Of a DNA stretch of 64,000 nucleotides, positions 1 through 12,500 are shown one piece after another (positions within the stretch are counted from its first letter, which is position 1; every line of letters starts with the position of its first letter). A model generated the notes under the pieces. That model made no database searches, was not told the origin of the DNA, and was given only the letters and a program-made list of their open reading frames with translations. Location: contig CM032122.1 of assembly GCA_018894105.1 (NCBI GenBank), positions 30,349,404-30,413,403 on the forward strand, given 5' to 3'. A program made the translations under genes and the position numbers. The DNA is from Jacaranda mimosifolia. Its lineage: Eukaryota; Streptophyta; Magnoliopsida; Lamiales; Bignoniaceae.

Positions 1-1979
1 TAATTTCTCGAACCTTTTCCATCTTCCCATGTCCTGCAAGTCAGGTAGCACCGACGAGTCGGGTTTCTATTACCTAACTGGTCGACCCCATCATAAATTT
101 CTTGTAACCCCGACCTCTTTCTATGGACAAGAATGGAAAATGCGTTATTTGTTTGTTCGAGTTGCTGGGGGGTTCAATATTTTGAGGGGCTGGTGGATAG
201 GGCATGTCGAGATGCCGGGTAACTTGACTCCGACCTGGCCTAATACTTTCATTCGGGATCTGGTCGAGTTTGGCCAAATGGAGGCCTCGGTGTTTATCGA
301 GGAAAGGAGTTTGGTGTTGGTTGGGTTGTCGCCAGCCCACTTAAATTTGCCTCTGGACGATCGACTGGGTAAACTGTGTTGCTTACAGTTTATTATTTTT
401 CTATTTTTCTACTCGATTTTAACTTTTGCTGTCATGTTACTTGGTAGATCGCGACGAGATCATGAACCATTCGAGAGCAGAGGCTTTGACTAGGGCTGAG
501 AGGAACCAACAACGTCGTCTGGCGACCGCAGCTCGTCGAGCAGCTACAGCAGCTGAGGTGCCTCAGCTAGAAGCCATGACACCTTTGGCATCGCCGATGC
601 CCTCACCAGCTCGACCTCTAATCACTGCGGGCAGTAGCCCAGCGGGTCGAGGTAAGAGACCTATGGTGGAGCAGGCAGGACCTACCCCGAAGAGGACCAC
701 TGCAGAAAAGGGAAAATGGAGGGCCATGGGTCGGGCCAACCATCGGGCTACGATCTGTTCGGGCCGCGCGAGGATGACCTGCTGTTTCACCTGCCGAAAC
801 TACCATCACCTAGGTTTGGGATTGAGTCGAGCATGGCCGTGCACAGCTCGCTGTCGATGGAGACGGCAGCTGCTCATTTGAAATTATTAATGGCCGGGCT
901 ATTTCTGTCCGACCAGAAGAAACTGATGGGGCTGAGCCAGGATGCTACTCTAAGGGCGCTGGCTTATCACTCCAACATGGTATGGCTTGGGTCGAGCAGG
1001 TTATATTGCTGAATATTGCTTTCTGGTCAAATATTGTATTCTGACCAGTAATGTTGTCTTTCAGGTCGGCCAGTTGGAATATCACTTCTATAGGCGATTG
1101 GAGTTGGCTTTAACTGACCGTGAGCACCTGCAGGTAGGCGGGGACGTGGAGACTCTGAAGGCTCAGCTCGAGTCTTCGCAAACTAGAGTCGAAGAGCTGG
1201 CCAAGCAGGTCGAGGAACTAAACAGTTAGCTCCAAGTGAGGGACAGTCAGCTTGTCGCCTCAATCGAAGGGAGGACCAGAATGGACGAGCTGCTAAAGCA
1301 GGCTAGGCTGGATAGGTAAGTCGCCTATAACTCTGGTCGATTTGCTAGTCAGAATGCTACCCTCAATGAGGCCTGAGCTGAATTCTACCAAAAGCTACCA
1401 TTGATGCGGCAGGAGGCGGTGCAGCAGTTCATGTTGAGCTCGACGTTTCAGGACGCGAGCATTGTGTTTGCGCTTGATGACGCCCGAAACTCGTTCAAGA
1501 AGGCCCTTAAGCAACTGTAATTCTTGGGCTATTCATTCCGTCCAGAGGATAGGAAACGCCTCAATCACCTTCTCAAAGAGCAGCTGCAACCCTATCCAAA
1601 AGATGAGGGGGGTGCTGAGGCTATTGTGATCGAGAGAGTTGCGGAGGCTCCACCAGCAGCGCCCTTGACAAATGAACAAATGAGGTAGGCCGAGGTGGCA
1701 AAGAGGTTGAAAGTGATTGCTAAAGAATTTGACTTCGCTAACGACTTTGCGTCCAAGGTCAAGGACAACATGATCAACGAGGCAGAGTATCTTCTTCCTC
1801 TGGACGGGCGTTTTCTGGTCGATGTGGTTGGACCTTCTCAGCTGGTGACCGCCGCTGTTTCTGTTGCTGTCGCCATGCTCGAGCCGATTCCTATTCCAAT
1901 CGCTTCGAGCGATGAGATCGAACAGACAATCGATGAGGGCGCTCGAGGTGCGGGCGACGAGGGCGCCGGGTCAACCTGA
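1..1979 (+). pseudogene. antisense additional gene of the Tat element, three exons, broken
   Basis: This gene runs opposite to gag-pol. Exon 1 (to 368) encodes a segment with HHKFLVTPTSFYGQEWKMRY and a helix-rich stretch. It matches the N-terminal region described in plants as putative gypsy-type transposon protein (Transposase_28-like), which I recognise by pattern only. Intron 1 is 369-447 (GT...AG), exon 2 is 448-979, intron 2 is 980-1064 (GT...CAG), and exon 3 starts at 1065. Exon 2 is basic and Ala-rich, then contains FGPREDDLLFHLPKLPSPRF. Exon 3 begins with a likely coiled coil rich in Glu, Leu and Lys (about 1130-1230) and ends at an acidic tail before a stop at 1977-1979. A frameshift near 715 and several stops in exon 3 make it a pseudogene. 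The matching gene at 47093-49600 has introns at the same places. Its function is unknown. Confidence 0.7.
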
Positions 1980-2700
1980 TGCTGCTTAAATGATGTATTT
2001 TTGCTTTTATTTTGATTGATGTATTCAATTTGATATATGTAATGAATGTTTTTGTATTTGAATGAGGTGTTCTTTTAAATATTTCGACTTTGAGTACCTT
2101 TAATCAATTGCATGGATAAATTTATAGTCGAGTGTTCGTAGTGTTATTTTTTGTGAGATTAGTTCAAGTTCCTCGTCGAGTGGATTTTGACTAATATGCA
2201 ATTTAATGAATCGAAGACTCATTGTAATAATTAACAATCAAACTTCGAATAACTTAGCGATTGCGGGGTCGACTTTAGATAAAAAATGATAAAGTTCAAC
2301 TAATTTATCGACTGCAGGGTTGACTTCAGATAATGAATGATAAACTTCAAATAATTTTAGAGACTGTGAGGTCGAGTGAGTGGTCTCGGCTGCGAAGCTT
2401 TGACTTGGCGGCTTGAAGCCTGATTGGTTGACTACGGGATCGACAAGTTGGTCTCAGCTGAGAAGCCTTGACTTGGTGGCTTGAAGCCTACTTGGTTGAC
2501 TACGGGGTCAACATTGAGTAGCCAACTTATGCCAATAGGTATTCACATCAACTTTTGCCAAAAAAAATTTCAAGCTTTTCAATTCTGTGATAGAATAAAA
2601 TAGTAGCCCGTGGTCTTTTTATACATAGAATTTCTTTATTTTTATGGCATTTCAAGGTCATGGTAGCTCGTTGCCTTGCATGTCTACTAGCCGGTATGCA
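1980..2700. repeat. spacer with degenerate short tandem repeats (about 2240-2520)
   Basis: This stretch lies between the antisense gene and the end of integrase. Two imperfect repeat families are visible. One is a unit of about 61 bp around 2260-2345 (gactttagataaaaaatgat and its near copy). The other is a unit of about 70 bp around 2390-2515, containing gacttggcggcttgaagcc twice. The position corresponds to the 87-bp repeat array of the second Tat element, but the unit length differs. No credible gene is present. Confidence 0.6.
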
Positions 2701-3791
2701 TTGTGCTTTGACACTTTGACCACCGAGGAAGGCCCATCCCATTTTGGGTTGAGTTTTCCTATATTTCTTGACACTTCGACCTTCTTAAGGACTAGGTCGA
2801 ACTACTTTGTTGTAACGTTCTGCTATTTCGATCGGTATCGTTGCATCATGTTGTAGGTTGTATAGCGCAGCTCGTCGATGGTGATAAGGTCCAGGGTCCT
2901 TTCTATTGTATTTCTGATTGGATTATAGTGGATCACCCGGGTTGTGTGTTGGACCAGCTAGGATGGAACAACTACTTCGGAACCATAGACCAGGCCGTAG
3001 GGGCTGCGGCCTGTGGCTGTTCGCGGAGTGGTCCTATATGCCCATAGCACTCTTGGGAGGTTGTCTGCCCAACTTGATCCTGTGCCTGCTATTCGAGCTT
3101 TGAGGTGGTCAAGAACTGTTTTGTTCGTGACCTCCGTCTAACCATTAGCCTGGGGGTTCCCTACCGACGTGAAGTGCTGGCTGATTCCCAGGGCCTCGCA
3201 CCATTTTCTCGTACTCCTACTCTGGAACTGAGTGCCATTATCCGAGATTAGAACTTTGGGCAAATCAAATCGACATATTATGTTTTTCCAAATGAAGCTT
3301 TTGATGGCCGCGTCGGTGATTTTCGGAACTGCTTTGGCTTCGACCCATTTAGTGAAGTACTTGATCGCCACAATGATGAACTTTCACTGACCCGATGTCC
3401 TTGGGAGAGATCCAACTATGCCGATCCCCCACTGGTCGAATGGCCAAGTGATCTGGATATTAACTATCGACGCGGCTGGTTGGTGCAGTATGCTCGAGTG
3501 GATCTAGCACGATGGGCATTTTCTGGCAAAGTCGACTGAGTCTTGCAATAAGGTGAGCCAAAAATATCCGTAATGGACAACTTTGTGGGCCAAAGATCGA
3601 ACTCCAGAATAGTTGTCGCAGATGCCAGCGTGGATCTCGTGTAGCACTTCATTTGCTTCTTCGAGTGTTAGGCATTTAAGTGGTGGTCCCGATATCGACC
3701 TCTTGTAGAGATGTTCGTGTTTGTCGAGAGCAAACCTGGCTGCTTGCGCTCTAAGCTTGTGGGCCTCTTTATCTACATCGGGGGTGGTCAT
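2700..3791 (-). pseudogene. gypsy integrase, degenerate
   Basis: The zinc-binding N-terminal part is seen at 3791-3504: HEIHAG, then HYGYF, then CPSC, which is the HHCC pattern of retroviral-type integrases. The catalytic core follows in another frame at 3371-3138 with KYFTKWVEAKAV, LISDNGTQFQS and NPQANG. These cover the second catalytic Asp (ISDNGTQF) and the approach to the catalytic Glu. The stretch carrying the first catalytic Asp and the part after NPQANG are in shifted frames. At least two frame changes and stops separate the pieces. Integrase would insert the cDNA copy into the genome; this copy cannot. Confidence 0.85.
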
Positions 3792-4009
3792 CTGACTCAG
3801 GTAGAGTTTGATCGGATCTTGCTAGGAAGGAGCTGTCTCTTCGATCCAACCGACAGGGTTATGATTGATAGCTTGAACACATGGTTTGCTGGCCACTAAG
3901 AATGTTATGGTTCTTTTCGTCGAGCTAGCTAGCTTTGAAAGTACGTCTGCCCGTTCATTCTCCACTCGGGGGACCTGGTTGAGGGTGAGACCATTGAATG
4001 ACCATTGTA

Positions 4010-5411
4010 ATTATTTTACTTCAGTCAGATATTGGCTTATTTTGGCCTCCTTGGCTTCCAAATTGCTTTCGACTTGCTCCGCGACCAGCTGCTCAACACC
4101 TCGAGCTGCTGTTATGTTCATTCTAGCAATGAGAGCTTCATATTTTGCTTCATTGTTGGTGATCGGGAAGTCGAGCTTTATTGCAAAATCATACTCCTTG
4201 GCAAGTGGGGAACAAAGGGAAACACCTATTTTGCCTTCCAATGAGGTTGTTGAGCCGTCGACGTGCAACATCTACACTGAGGAGTTCTCAACTATTTGGT
4301 CTGAGAGATCGAGTCTCTCGGCGATAAAGTCGGCAAGGACTTGTGCTTTTATGGCCATTCGCGGCTGGAATGTGATGTTGAACTCCCCAAGCTCGATGGC
4401 CCATTTTGTGAGTCGACCTGAAGTGTCAGGCTTTGCCAACACCTGCTTTAACGGTTGATTCATCAACACCACAATTGCGTGGGACTGTAAGTAAGGTTGT
4501 ACCTTCCATGCTGCTGTAACGAGGGCGAGGGTAAACTTCTCGATCTCTAGGTAATTGTGTTCTGTCCCATGCAGGGCCTTACTGCAGTAATATACCGGTT
4601 AGTGAGCTCCGTCTCTCATCGATATCAATACTGAGCTGATCGAGGTAACGGAGATGGCCAAGTAAAGTTGCAAAACTTCTCCCAGATCGGGCTTAGTGAG
4701 CATAGGTGGCGAGGATAGGTATTGCTTAAGCTCGATGAGAGCCTGGTCACATTGTTCAGTCTACTGAAACCCCAATTTTTTAGCATTCCTGAGGATTTTG
4801 AAGAAGGGTAGACTCATGTCGGCCAGTCGTGCAATGAATCTACCGAGAGCTATTATCCTGCCGACCAGACGCTGTACATCTCGAACAGTACGGGGCGGGG
4901 TGATGTCCAGAAATGCCTGGATCTTAAGCGGGTTCACCTCGATCTCTCTTTGGCTGATCATGTAGCCCAAGAACTTGCCTCCTCGAACCTTAAAGGTGTA
5001 TTTTTTGGGATTAAGTTTCATATCGAAGGCCCTTAATATAGAGAAAGTGTGGTCTAGGTCGAATAGGTGGTCCTCAGCTTTCTTTATTTTTACAATCATG
5101 TCATTAGTGTAGACCTCCATCAATTGTCCAATCTCATTTTTGAACATAAAGTTGACCAATCTTTGGTATGTTGCCCCTATATTTTTGAGCTCGAAGGGCA
5201 TGACCAAGAAGCTGTATAGTCCATTGGGGATGATGAAAGAGGTCTTATCCCTGTCCTCAGGTGCCATGAATATTTGATAATAGTCTTGGAAATCATCTAT
5301 TATGCTTAACAATTCGCAACCAGCGGTGGAATCGACTAATAAATTTATACGAGGCAAGGGGTAAGGATCTTTAGGGCGAGCTTTATTTAAATAAGTGAAA
5401 TCATTACACAT
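4010..5411 (-). pseudogene. gypsy reverse transcriptase and RNase H, degenerate
   Basis: The 4761-5411 frame encodes the RT palm and fingers: CNDFTYLNKARPKDPYPLP, IPNGLYSFLVMPFELKN and LNPKKYTF, then KFLGYMIS and the RT-thumb/connection region. The catalytic YxDD box reads EVYTNDMIV, so the first Asp of the pair is Asn. The RNase H region follows at about 4472-4010, with LTKWAIELGEFNI, then LHVDGSTTSLEG and NNEAKYEALIA, in two different frames. In the Tat group RNase H normally follows RT directly, as here. The loss of a catalytic Asp plus several stops shows this is a dead copy. Confidence 0.9.
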
Positions 5412-5882
5412 GCGCTATTTTCCCTCATTCTTATGGACAAGTACAACATTACAAAGCCAAGAGAGGTACTGAATTTGTATAATATATCCTGCCTCTAAAA
5501 GCTTGTTGACCTCCTCCTCGATGATTTGGGACCTCTAAGCATTGAAAGTTCTTGTCTTTTGTCTCACTGGTTTGTGGGTAGGGTCTACGTTGAGTCGATG
5601 GACGATAACACTTAGGTCGATTCCTTGGAGATCGGCAGCTTTCCAAGCGAACACATCGATGTTTCGTCGAAGGAAATTGACCATAAGGCATTCCAAGCGG
5701 TTGCCTATATCACTTCCAACCTAAGTGGTCTTATCGGGGTTTCCAGGTTCCAGCTCTATTATTTTGAATTCCCCGATGGGCTCGACCCGGGTGTCTTCTA
5801 ACTTCATTTTCTTAGACGAAGGTCCATCTTTAGGTTTTGCTACAGGGGCATCCCCCGAGGGCTTCAGTTGAGGTCGCTTCTT

Positions 5883-6353
5883 CTATTCGTTGGACTCGAT
5901 GGAAATGGTATGGCAGCGCCATGTGTCCTTAAGATTGCATAAAAGTTCTCCTACTCCCGCTAGGGTCGGGAATTTAATCTTCATGTGGTAAGTGGAGACG
6001 ATGGCCCTGAAGTCGTTTAGGGTGGGTTGACCAATTATGACATTATAGGCGAATGGAGCGTCGACTGCCAAGTAGTTGATCATCAAGGTTCTGTTTCAGG
6101 GACTTTGTCCAAATGTTGTGGAGAGGTTAATAGATCTTTCTAGAATGATCTCAGATCCCCCAAATCCGACCAGCAGCATTCTGACTGGATCAAACTTTAA
6201 TTCCCCTAATTTCATTCTGTTCAAGGTGGACAAGAATATGATGTTCACGGAGCTCCCATTATTGATCAAGATCTTTCTCACCTCGAAGTTGGCTGCTTGG
6301 AGTGTTACCACGATGGGGCAATCTATTTTTCTATCGACTCCCATGTTCTCCAT
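5883..6353 (-). pseudogene. gypsy aspartic protease region, active site altered
   Basis: The frame 6353-6096 reads VRKILINNGSSVNIIFLS, where Tat-type proteases normally have a DNGSS active-site box. The Asp codon is changed to Asn (NNGSS), so the protease would be inactive. The following segment (6086-5883) continues in another frame with APFAYNVIIGQPTLNDF and IVSTYHMKIKFPT, conserved in the same place in the second Tat element. This region would process the Gag-Pol polyprotein in a working element. Confidence 0.85.
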
Positions 6354-6439
6354 ATGGTCGAGGTCAGAGTTGGTGAAGGAGATTGGCTCTGCGCTGGTTG
6401 AGAGCTAAAAAACCGTCTCGACCTTGGCTGATTTGGTCA

Positions 6440-8125
6440 ACTTTAGCTTTCTTTGAGTCTGCTTCCATGCGGAACTTGAATCCCCCCGGTGGGACCCCCT
6501 ACGATCATGTCAATAACTCCTCAAATCGGTGGGTGGGATTCCTGGGCAGGTCTTTTTCCTTTGTCTTCTCTTCTCGGGTTGGCCGACCTTTCTCTACGGG
6601 GAATCCAGTCGGTCTTGCCCTCTTCGCTCCTGGCTTGCTCATAGATGTATTTTTTCAGATGGCGCTACCTGATCAATCTTTCGATCTCATCGTGCAAGTT
6701 GAAACAATCTTCTATGTCATGCCTTTTTTGCTTATGGATGTGGCAGTATTTTTTTGATTTTTTCATGGCTTCCATATCGGTAAGCTTTCTGGGCCTTTTG
6801 AGCAGGTTATCATGCTGGATAGAAAACAACACCTCCTTCCTCGGGAGGTTGAGCGGAGTGCAATCATGGAAGCGTTTGATAGGGGATCGACATCCCTCTC
6901 TGACCTGACGGTCGTCTCTCTCTTTGGTTTTCTTCTTCTTGACCTCAAGATTGCCATATTTCAATTTATTCATTTCCTCTTGAGTTATGTACCTTTCTGC
7001 GAGGTCGAGGAGTTCCTCCATCGACCTGGGTTGTTCGCGTACCAATGCATTGGCACATTCCTTGTGTCTAAGGCCCAAAAACAATACGTCGATTAGGAAC
7101 TCGATCCTTGGACTATCGATCTTTAACACCTTCATGTTGAATATGGTAAAAAAATCTCAGAGGAATTCTCCTTCATTTTGTTTCACCATGTGCAAATGGG
7201 TGTGAGAGAGCTTTGCCTTCCTCCTGCTCACAAATTGGTGCAAAAATTTATTGCACAACTGGTCGTACGAGTATATCGACGCTGGTTCTAGTTTCACAAA
7301 CTAGTCGAGTGCTATCCCCTGAAAAGTGGTAACCAATATCTTTGCATGTATGTACTCATTGTACCCATGCAACTGCATCATGTGGTCGAACTGCATTAGA
7401 TGTTTGTTTAGGTCCGACGAGCCATCATATCAGGGCAGGCCAGTCAGAATCTTGGTGTCGACAGTAATGCGCTCGTTGATGATATCCTGGACGAAGGGGA
7501 ATTTCTCTCTCTTCGGAACCTCTGCGGTCCTTTTCTCTTGATGATGAAATTTCTCCATGTTTCTCCTCGAGCTCTTCCAGTCGTCGGTTCAGCTGTTGAA
7601 CCTGGTGGGACACTTCTTCCCACCTCCTTTCTGTCGGCCTGGGATGCATTTCTGTTTAGGTGGGGTCTTGAGCGCTCGACCCTATCGTGCTGCTGGGCTT
7701 GAATGGGTCGGACGCCGTGGTTAACGGAATCTACAACCTCATCGCGGGGCAGGGGTTGGGCCACTTCCCTTGGAAAATGGCCTGGGCTTACTTCGCGCCT
7801 CGAGAGGGGCCTTTTGGAATCTGGTCGTTTCTAGTTTTCTCTTGGTTGTCTCTTCTCTGGGGCTGCGGGTTGCGGTGTTGCACTGGCCGCCGGCTTCGAT
7901 TGGGCGGTGTGTCGATTTAGAGCCACAAATAATTGAGCTGAAATCTGTATTGAAATCTAATCGCTGATGAGCTGCATTAATTAGGGCATGGTCAAGGTGA
8001 CCACCTGTTTTGGCTGGGCGCTCGACCTAGGGGCGCCAACTTCTTCCTGAGGTCTATGAGGGGGAGAGCTGGATCTTTTATTTTCTTCTCTTCCTAAGGG
8101 GGCTCGCTTGGTGTTCACTGTTTTC
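6440..8125 (-). pseudogene. gypsy Gag, degenerate
   Basis: The start region is recognisable by comparison with the second Tat element: VNTKRAPLGREEN near 8118, where the second element has MINTRRAPLGKEEN. The initiator ATG appears lost. A helical region with Glu/Arg repeats lies at 7649-7425. The C-terminal third is open at 7135-6665: KVLKIDSPRIEFLIDVLFLG, RYITQEEMNKLKYG, and the cysteine-histidine cluster KYCHIHKQKRHDIEDC that stands in for the zinc knuckle in this group. Several stops lie between 7425 and 7135. Gag would form the virus-like particle. Confidence 0.8.
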
Positions 8126-8140
8126 GATAGCAGACTCGTG

Positions 8141-8161
8141 TTTCCCACAGACGACGCCAAA
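8141..8161 (-). other. primer-binding-like site of the Tat element
   Basis: Directly inside the 5' LTR, read on the minus strand, the sequence is tttggcgtcgtctgtgggaa. Tat-group elements commonly carry a tggcgccg-like site matching the 3' end of tRNA-Asp. Here it differs by one base. The second Tat element has tttggcaccgtctgtgggaa in the same place. Confidence 0.6.
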
Positions 8162-8881
8162 TGATGAGGGTGATATCCGCTTGAAGTTGGATTGGAGGGT
8201 AATTTCTGAAGTGTTCGACCTCTCTGGTTGATACATGGAGGTAATTGGGCCGAGTCCTGCAATCATGAGCAAACGTCAGGCTAGCCGAGATGCCCTTGGC
8301 TTAGGCACTCCGACGCTCAAGTTAGTATGAGGTTGATAATATAATGAGCAGCAGAGTGAGGGCTTTGTGTATGTAAAAATGGCATACCTTTGAGGGGCTG
8401 GAGTAAGGGTATTTATAACCTTCTCCTAGCGGGAATTTGTCTGAGATGTCCTTGACTTGTTGTAATGGTTTTTGTCCTTACCTGGGGGCCATTAAGTTAT
8501 CTCCCACCCTTGTACTATTCCAGATGGCTGCCACTCCAGGCTTTGGGGACAGAATAGGACACTGTACCCGTGCCTCCTCTTTAGTGTGGCAGTATGGGCA
8601 GTACTGGGATAACATCCGCCATTAATGCGGAGGCATGCTGCATGTCAGGGCATTTAATGCGGCAGAGATGGTTGCAAGCCTAATCGACCTCCCTCGTCGA
8701 CCTAACGCAGGCATGGCGTGAGGCTTACAGGATGGACAAGCAATGCGGTTGAGGTATCGATCAACAGCCTAGCCTTCAAACGGTGTCGATCTGTATGGTT
8801 GACTGGGGTCACCCGACATCGGTAGCATAATTGGGCCCTGTGTATGAGGTGGGCCTGACGCTATTGGGCTATCCCATATCA
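8162..8881 (-). repeat. 5' LTR of the Tat element (720 bp)
   Basis: Read on the minus strand it starts TGATATGGGATAGCCC and ends ACCCTCATCA, giving TG...CA termini like the LTRs at 40137 and 50541. A TATA-like motif (tatttata on the plus strand, 8410-8417) marks the likely start region for the element's RNA. The partner 3' LTR is outside the window, so age cannot be estimated. Confidence 0.85.
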
Positions 8882-8895
8882 ATTATATATATATA

Positions 8896-9579
8896 TGATG
8901 AGGGTTTGATATGCTGGGTATTGGTCCAACTAATAATTTGAATGGGACTCGACCTGACTGGTCGGTATTCTAGTTCAGGCGGGGTGAATCTTGCAATCAC
9001 AACAAACGTTAGGCTAGCCGATGAGCCCTCGGCTTAGGCCCTCCGACGCTCAAGTTAGTATAGATCGACGAGATATCTCGAGCAGTGGATTAAGGGCTTT
9101 GTGTATATATGAGTGCATACCTCAAAAAGGTTGAAATGTGAGTATTTATAGTCTTCTCCTTTTTGGGGAATTGTTTGAGATGCCCAAGAATGCATTCAGG
9201 GGCCTTTACTCTCGTGCAAGGGGTGATTAGTAATTTCCTTTCCCTGCATCTTTCCAGATAACTGCATTTCCAGTTTTAAGGACATGATAGTTCACTGTTG
9301 AGGCACCTGCTGTGTCAGGCGGTGAGGGGGGTGGTATGCGCTATTAATGCGGAGGCATGCCACCCGTCAGTGCATTTAATGCGGTAGCAGAGTACTGTAT
9401 TGCATTGACCTCTCTGGTCGACAGAGTCGACCAGACGTCGTTCCGTCACGGAGGCACAGTTAAGAGAGAGGTCGATTAAGGTCGATTGCTCCTGTGGGCC
9501 TCAGATACAAGATTGGGCCTGGAGCCGCGTCTCTGGACCAGCTTGGTTTGGGCCAAGGTATTTGGGCCACCCCATATCA
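8896..9579 (-). repeat. related solo LTR (684 bp), head to tail with the previous LTR
   Basis: It starts TGATGAGGG and ends CCCATATCA on the plus strand, with the same internal order as the neighbouring LTR: gttaggctagccga, ccgacgctcaagttagta, and a TATA-like tatttata at 9133-9140. The rest is clearly diverged. No gag-pol sequence is attached, so it is a solo LTR of a related subfamily. The flanks ATATA (8891-8895) and ATCTA (9580-9584) could be a target duplication with one mismatch, but both are simple AT sequence. Confidence 0.75.
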
Positions 9580-12500
9580 ATCTATATATATAAATATAAT
9601 GTTATCTAAAAATATTATTGCAAAAAGAAGTGAATTTTAAGAACTTTGATAAATTGAGGACTTGCTTATCAATTAATTTATAGTTATTCATTTCCCAAAC
9701 TTTTAACTCTTTAATAAAAAAGTGATGATATGATATTTTACATAAATATTTGTTTATCTCTTTCATAAGCAATAAATAAGTTGTAAAATCTTTTAAGTAA
9801 GTCACAATGTTAAAAGATAATTATGATTGTTAAATATTTTAATTTTACTTTTGAAGTTGTCTAGAAAATAGTAATTTAATTAATAAATAAAAATAATTAA
9901 TTTGATCAATTGATTGAATATTTTTATTTATTCATTAATTTTTTGATTAGAAATAACGGAATATTGTATTACATCAACTAAAAATAATGTGATTGTATCT
10001 ACATAAATACAAAAAAAAATAAAAAATTAAATATGAAAAATTGATTGTTATTTTGAAATAACTTAGTTATCAACTACTTTTTTGGGATAAGTTTTAAGGT
10101 TTTTTTTGGATAAAAAGGTATAATTAAATTAAAAAGAAAAAAAATCCCACTCTTTAAATAAAAAATAAGTTAATATTTATTAGAGCTCATATTTACTAAA
10201 TAATTTCATTACTTCATTTCTTCATTTAGTTTTTGATAATTAATATTATCAAAGTGAATAGAAATTACTAAATATGAAATATATCAATTGTATAAAAGCA
10301 TTTACTTAGCAATGAAGTTTTGATTTTTAGTTGCATACGCATAATTTTTAATAAATAATTTATTTATTGAAGAGAAATAAAATGATTTTCTTATAAAAAA
10401 TTATAAATAAGTAAAGATTCAACCAATCGAATTAAACTTATCAAAGCACATGATATTAAGTAGAAAAAATAAAAAAAAGAATTCTTTCTTACATGCACAT
10501 AATTAGAAATTGATAAATTAAGTGCTAATAAATTTAATGAATATTTTCCATAGAAAAATATATATTATTTATTCATTCATTCGATAAGAAAATTGGAATA
10601 TTTTCAACAACTTAATAAAATTATAATATGTTTAAATATTTCACAACCTCATATTATTCGAGGTACATTATTCAAATATGAAGTGTGTATATACATATAT
10701 ATAATTGTAATAATAGTATAATAAAAATTCAATATCAAAGATAAATTCTTATATGAACATACACAAATATTGAAAATAGTATTAAAAATAAATATGTAAA
10801 ATATAAGTAACTAAAATAAAAAAAATTATGCATGCTAGTACTTTTAAGTAATATAAAAATTACAATCCTAAGTTGGCCATAAGAACTTTAATTGTAAATA
10901 GATATTGAGAAAATAATAAAGTAATAATATTGATAAAATATTTAAATATATTAAAAAATTATTTAATTAATTTAGAATAAAAATAAAACAAAAATAATAT
11001 AAAGATATGTTTACAAAAAATTAAAATTTTTCTACAAAATGAACTTTAAATTAATTAAAAATAAAAAAGAAACATCATTATATTCAGCTAATTGGGGAAA
11101 GAAGTCCTACAATTAAAAATATAAAATTATGCTACGAATAATGCATAAATAAAATGTAGAAGGAACAATTGTAGAATAATAAAATTTATTTATAAAATAA
11201 AATATTTATCTATTAATCTTGTGATAAATTAAATTTATAAGATAAAATTTTGTGATAAGAGTACTTAACATGATGCTTATAAAATATTTTTGAAACTATA
11301 AACTTATTTAGTGAGATAAAAATATGATTATAGATATTTTTTGAATTATCTTATGAGATTGAAATCTATATTGCAATTTTGGATAAGCACTACATGATAT
11401 TTTAGTTATAATAGATAAATTGATCGTATGAAAATAAAATATAAAAGTAAATAAACAACCAATGAAAAATTTTCAACTGAATGAAAATATTCAAAATTCT
11501 AAAAATTTGCCATTTGGCCAAAATTGCATAAGTATGAGTCCCACACCATTGTGCTATATATAATAGTATCGATTGGTATTTTATTTTACATTTATTTATT
11601 TATATATATATATATATATTCATGCAAAGCATACTACAAGCGTATGATTAATAAAAATTTGTGAAGGATTGTGCATGAGCATGATAGGTATGTATAATCC
11701 AATTATCTAGTGCAATTAATTGTTTGGTTGTCATGACTAAAGTCCATGATTAATAAAAATTTTAGTATTTTATCCTAAAGTATTGGGATTATGCACTCCA
11801 CCCTATTGGTGTGATTAATAATAATAGAATTAGAAATATTGAGATTAATGTGCCAAATGACGAAATTATTCCTTCATATAAACTAAATATAGACTTAATT
11901 CAGAACTATGTATGTATCACTAAGACTTGATTTATAAAACCAAGTTTTTAAGGAAATACTAAATTATTTGGGCAATTAAATTTATTTTTATAAGACTCTT
12001 TTATTTACCTAAAAAATATAAAAATATTTATATGAAAATTATTTCTTTCATGATAATAAGATTTCATAACTAATTTTTTTTTTTGTAAATTAAAAAATGA
12101 ATAATATTTTTTAAATATAAATTTACGTTTAATATGAATTTATTTTGTTAAATTACAATCTAATATCCATGAATATATTAAATATAAAATAATTTAATTT
12201 GCAAAATAAGTCAATGGTTTTATAAAATTTAAAAGTAATTTTTTTTTCAAAATAAAAATCAACTCCTTTTTAGATAATAATAAATTAAAAATTATTTGAG
12301 AAAAAGATTTAAAAATAAAGACTTACTCACTATAATACTACATATATTTAAATATTTTCAATGAAAATAATTCAATTATTAAAACAAAATTGGGGATGAA
12401 ATTGATATTTCACACTTATCATTAGTTACAATTCTAATCATCCAAATAATCGATTGTATTAAAATCAGGATATCCAAATTAGTAATTCAAGCAAGCAAAC

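Larger units (their letters stand above)
1..8881 (-). mobile_element. Ty3/gypsy Tat-type LTR retrotransposon, left end outside window
   Basis: The element reads right to left. Its 5' LTR is at 8162-8881, followed leftward by a primer-binding-like site, gag (about 8125-6440), protease (about 6353-5883), reverse transcriptase and RNase H (5411-4010) and integrase (about 3791-2700). An extra gene on the opposite strand lies at 1-1979. This order, with integrase last and an antisense extra ORF between pol and the 3' LTR, is typical of the Tat/Retand group of chromovirus-unrelated gypsy elements. The 3' LTR should lie left of base 1. Many stop codons and frameshifts interrupt the coding region, so this copy is inactive. 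The same parts in the same order are seen in the element at 40137-51319, which is a relative with a different LTR sequence. Confidence 0.9.

Noticed and set aside
8162..9579. The two LTRs as the pair of a single short element
   Set aside because: They are too diverged, lie directly adjacent with no internal region, and only the first is attached to a gag-pol region.
9602..9805. Minus-strand 67-codon frame
   Set aside because: Very AT-rich, Lys/Tyr/Leu-rich by composition, without neighbours, splice signals or homology I recognise.
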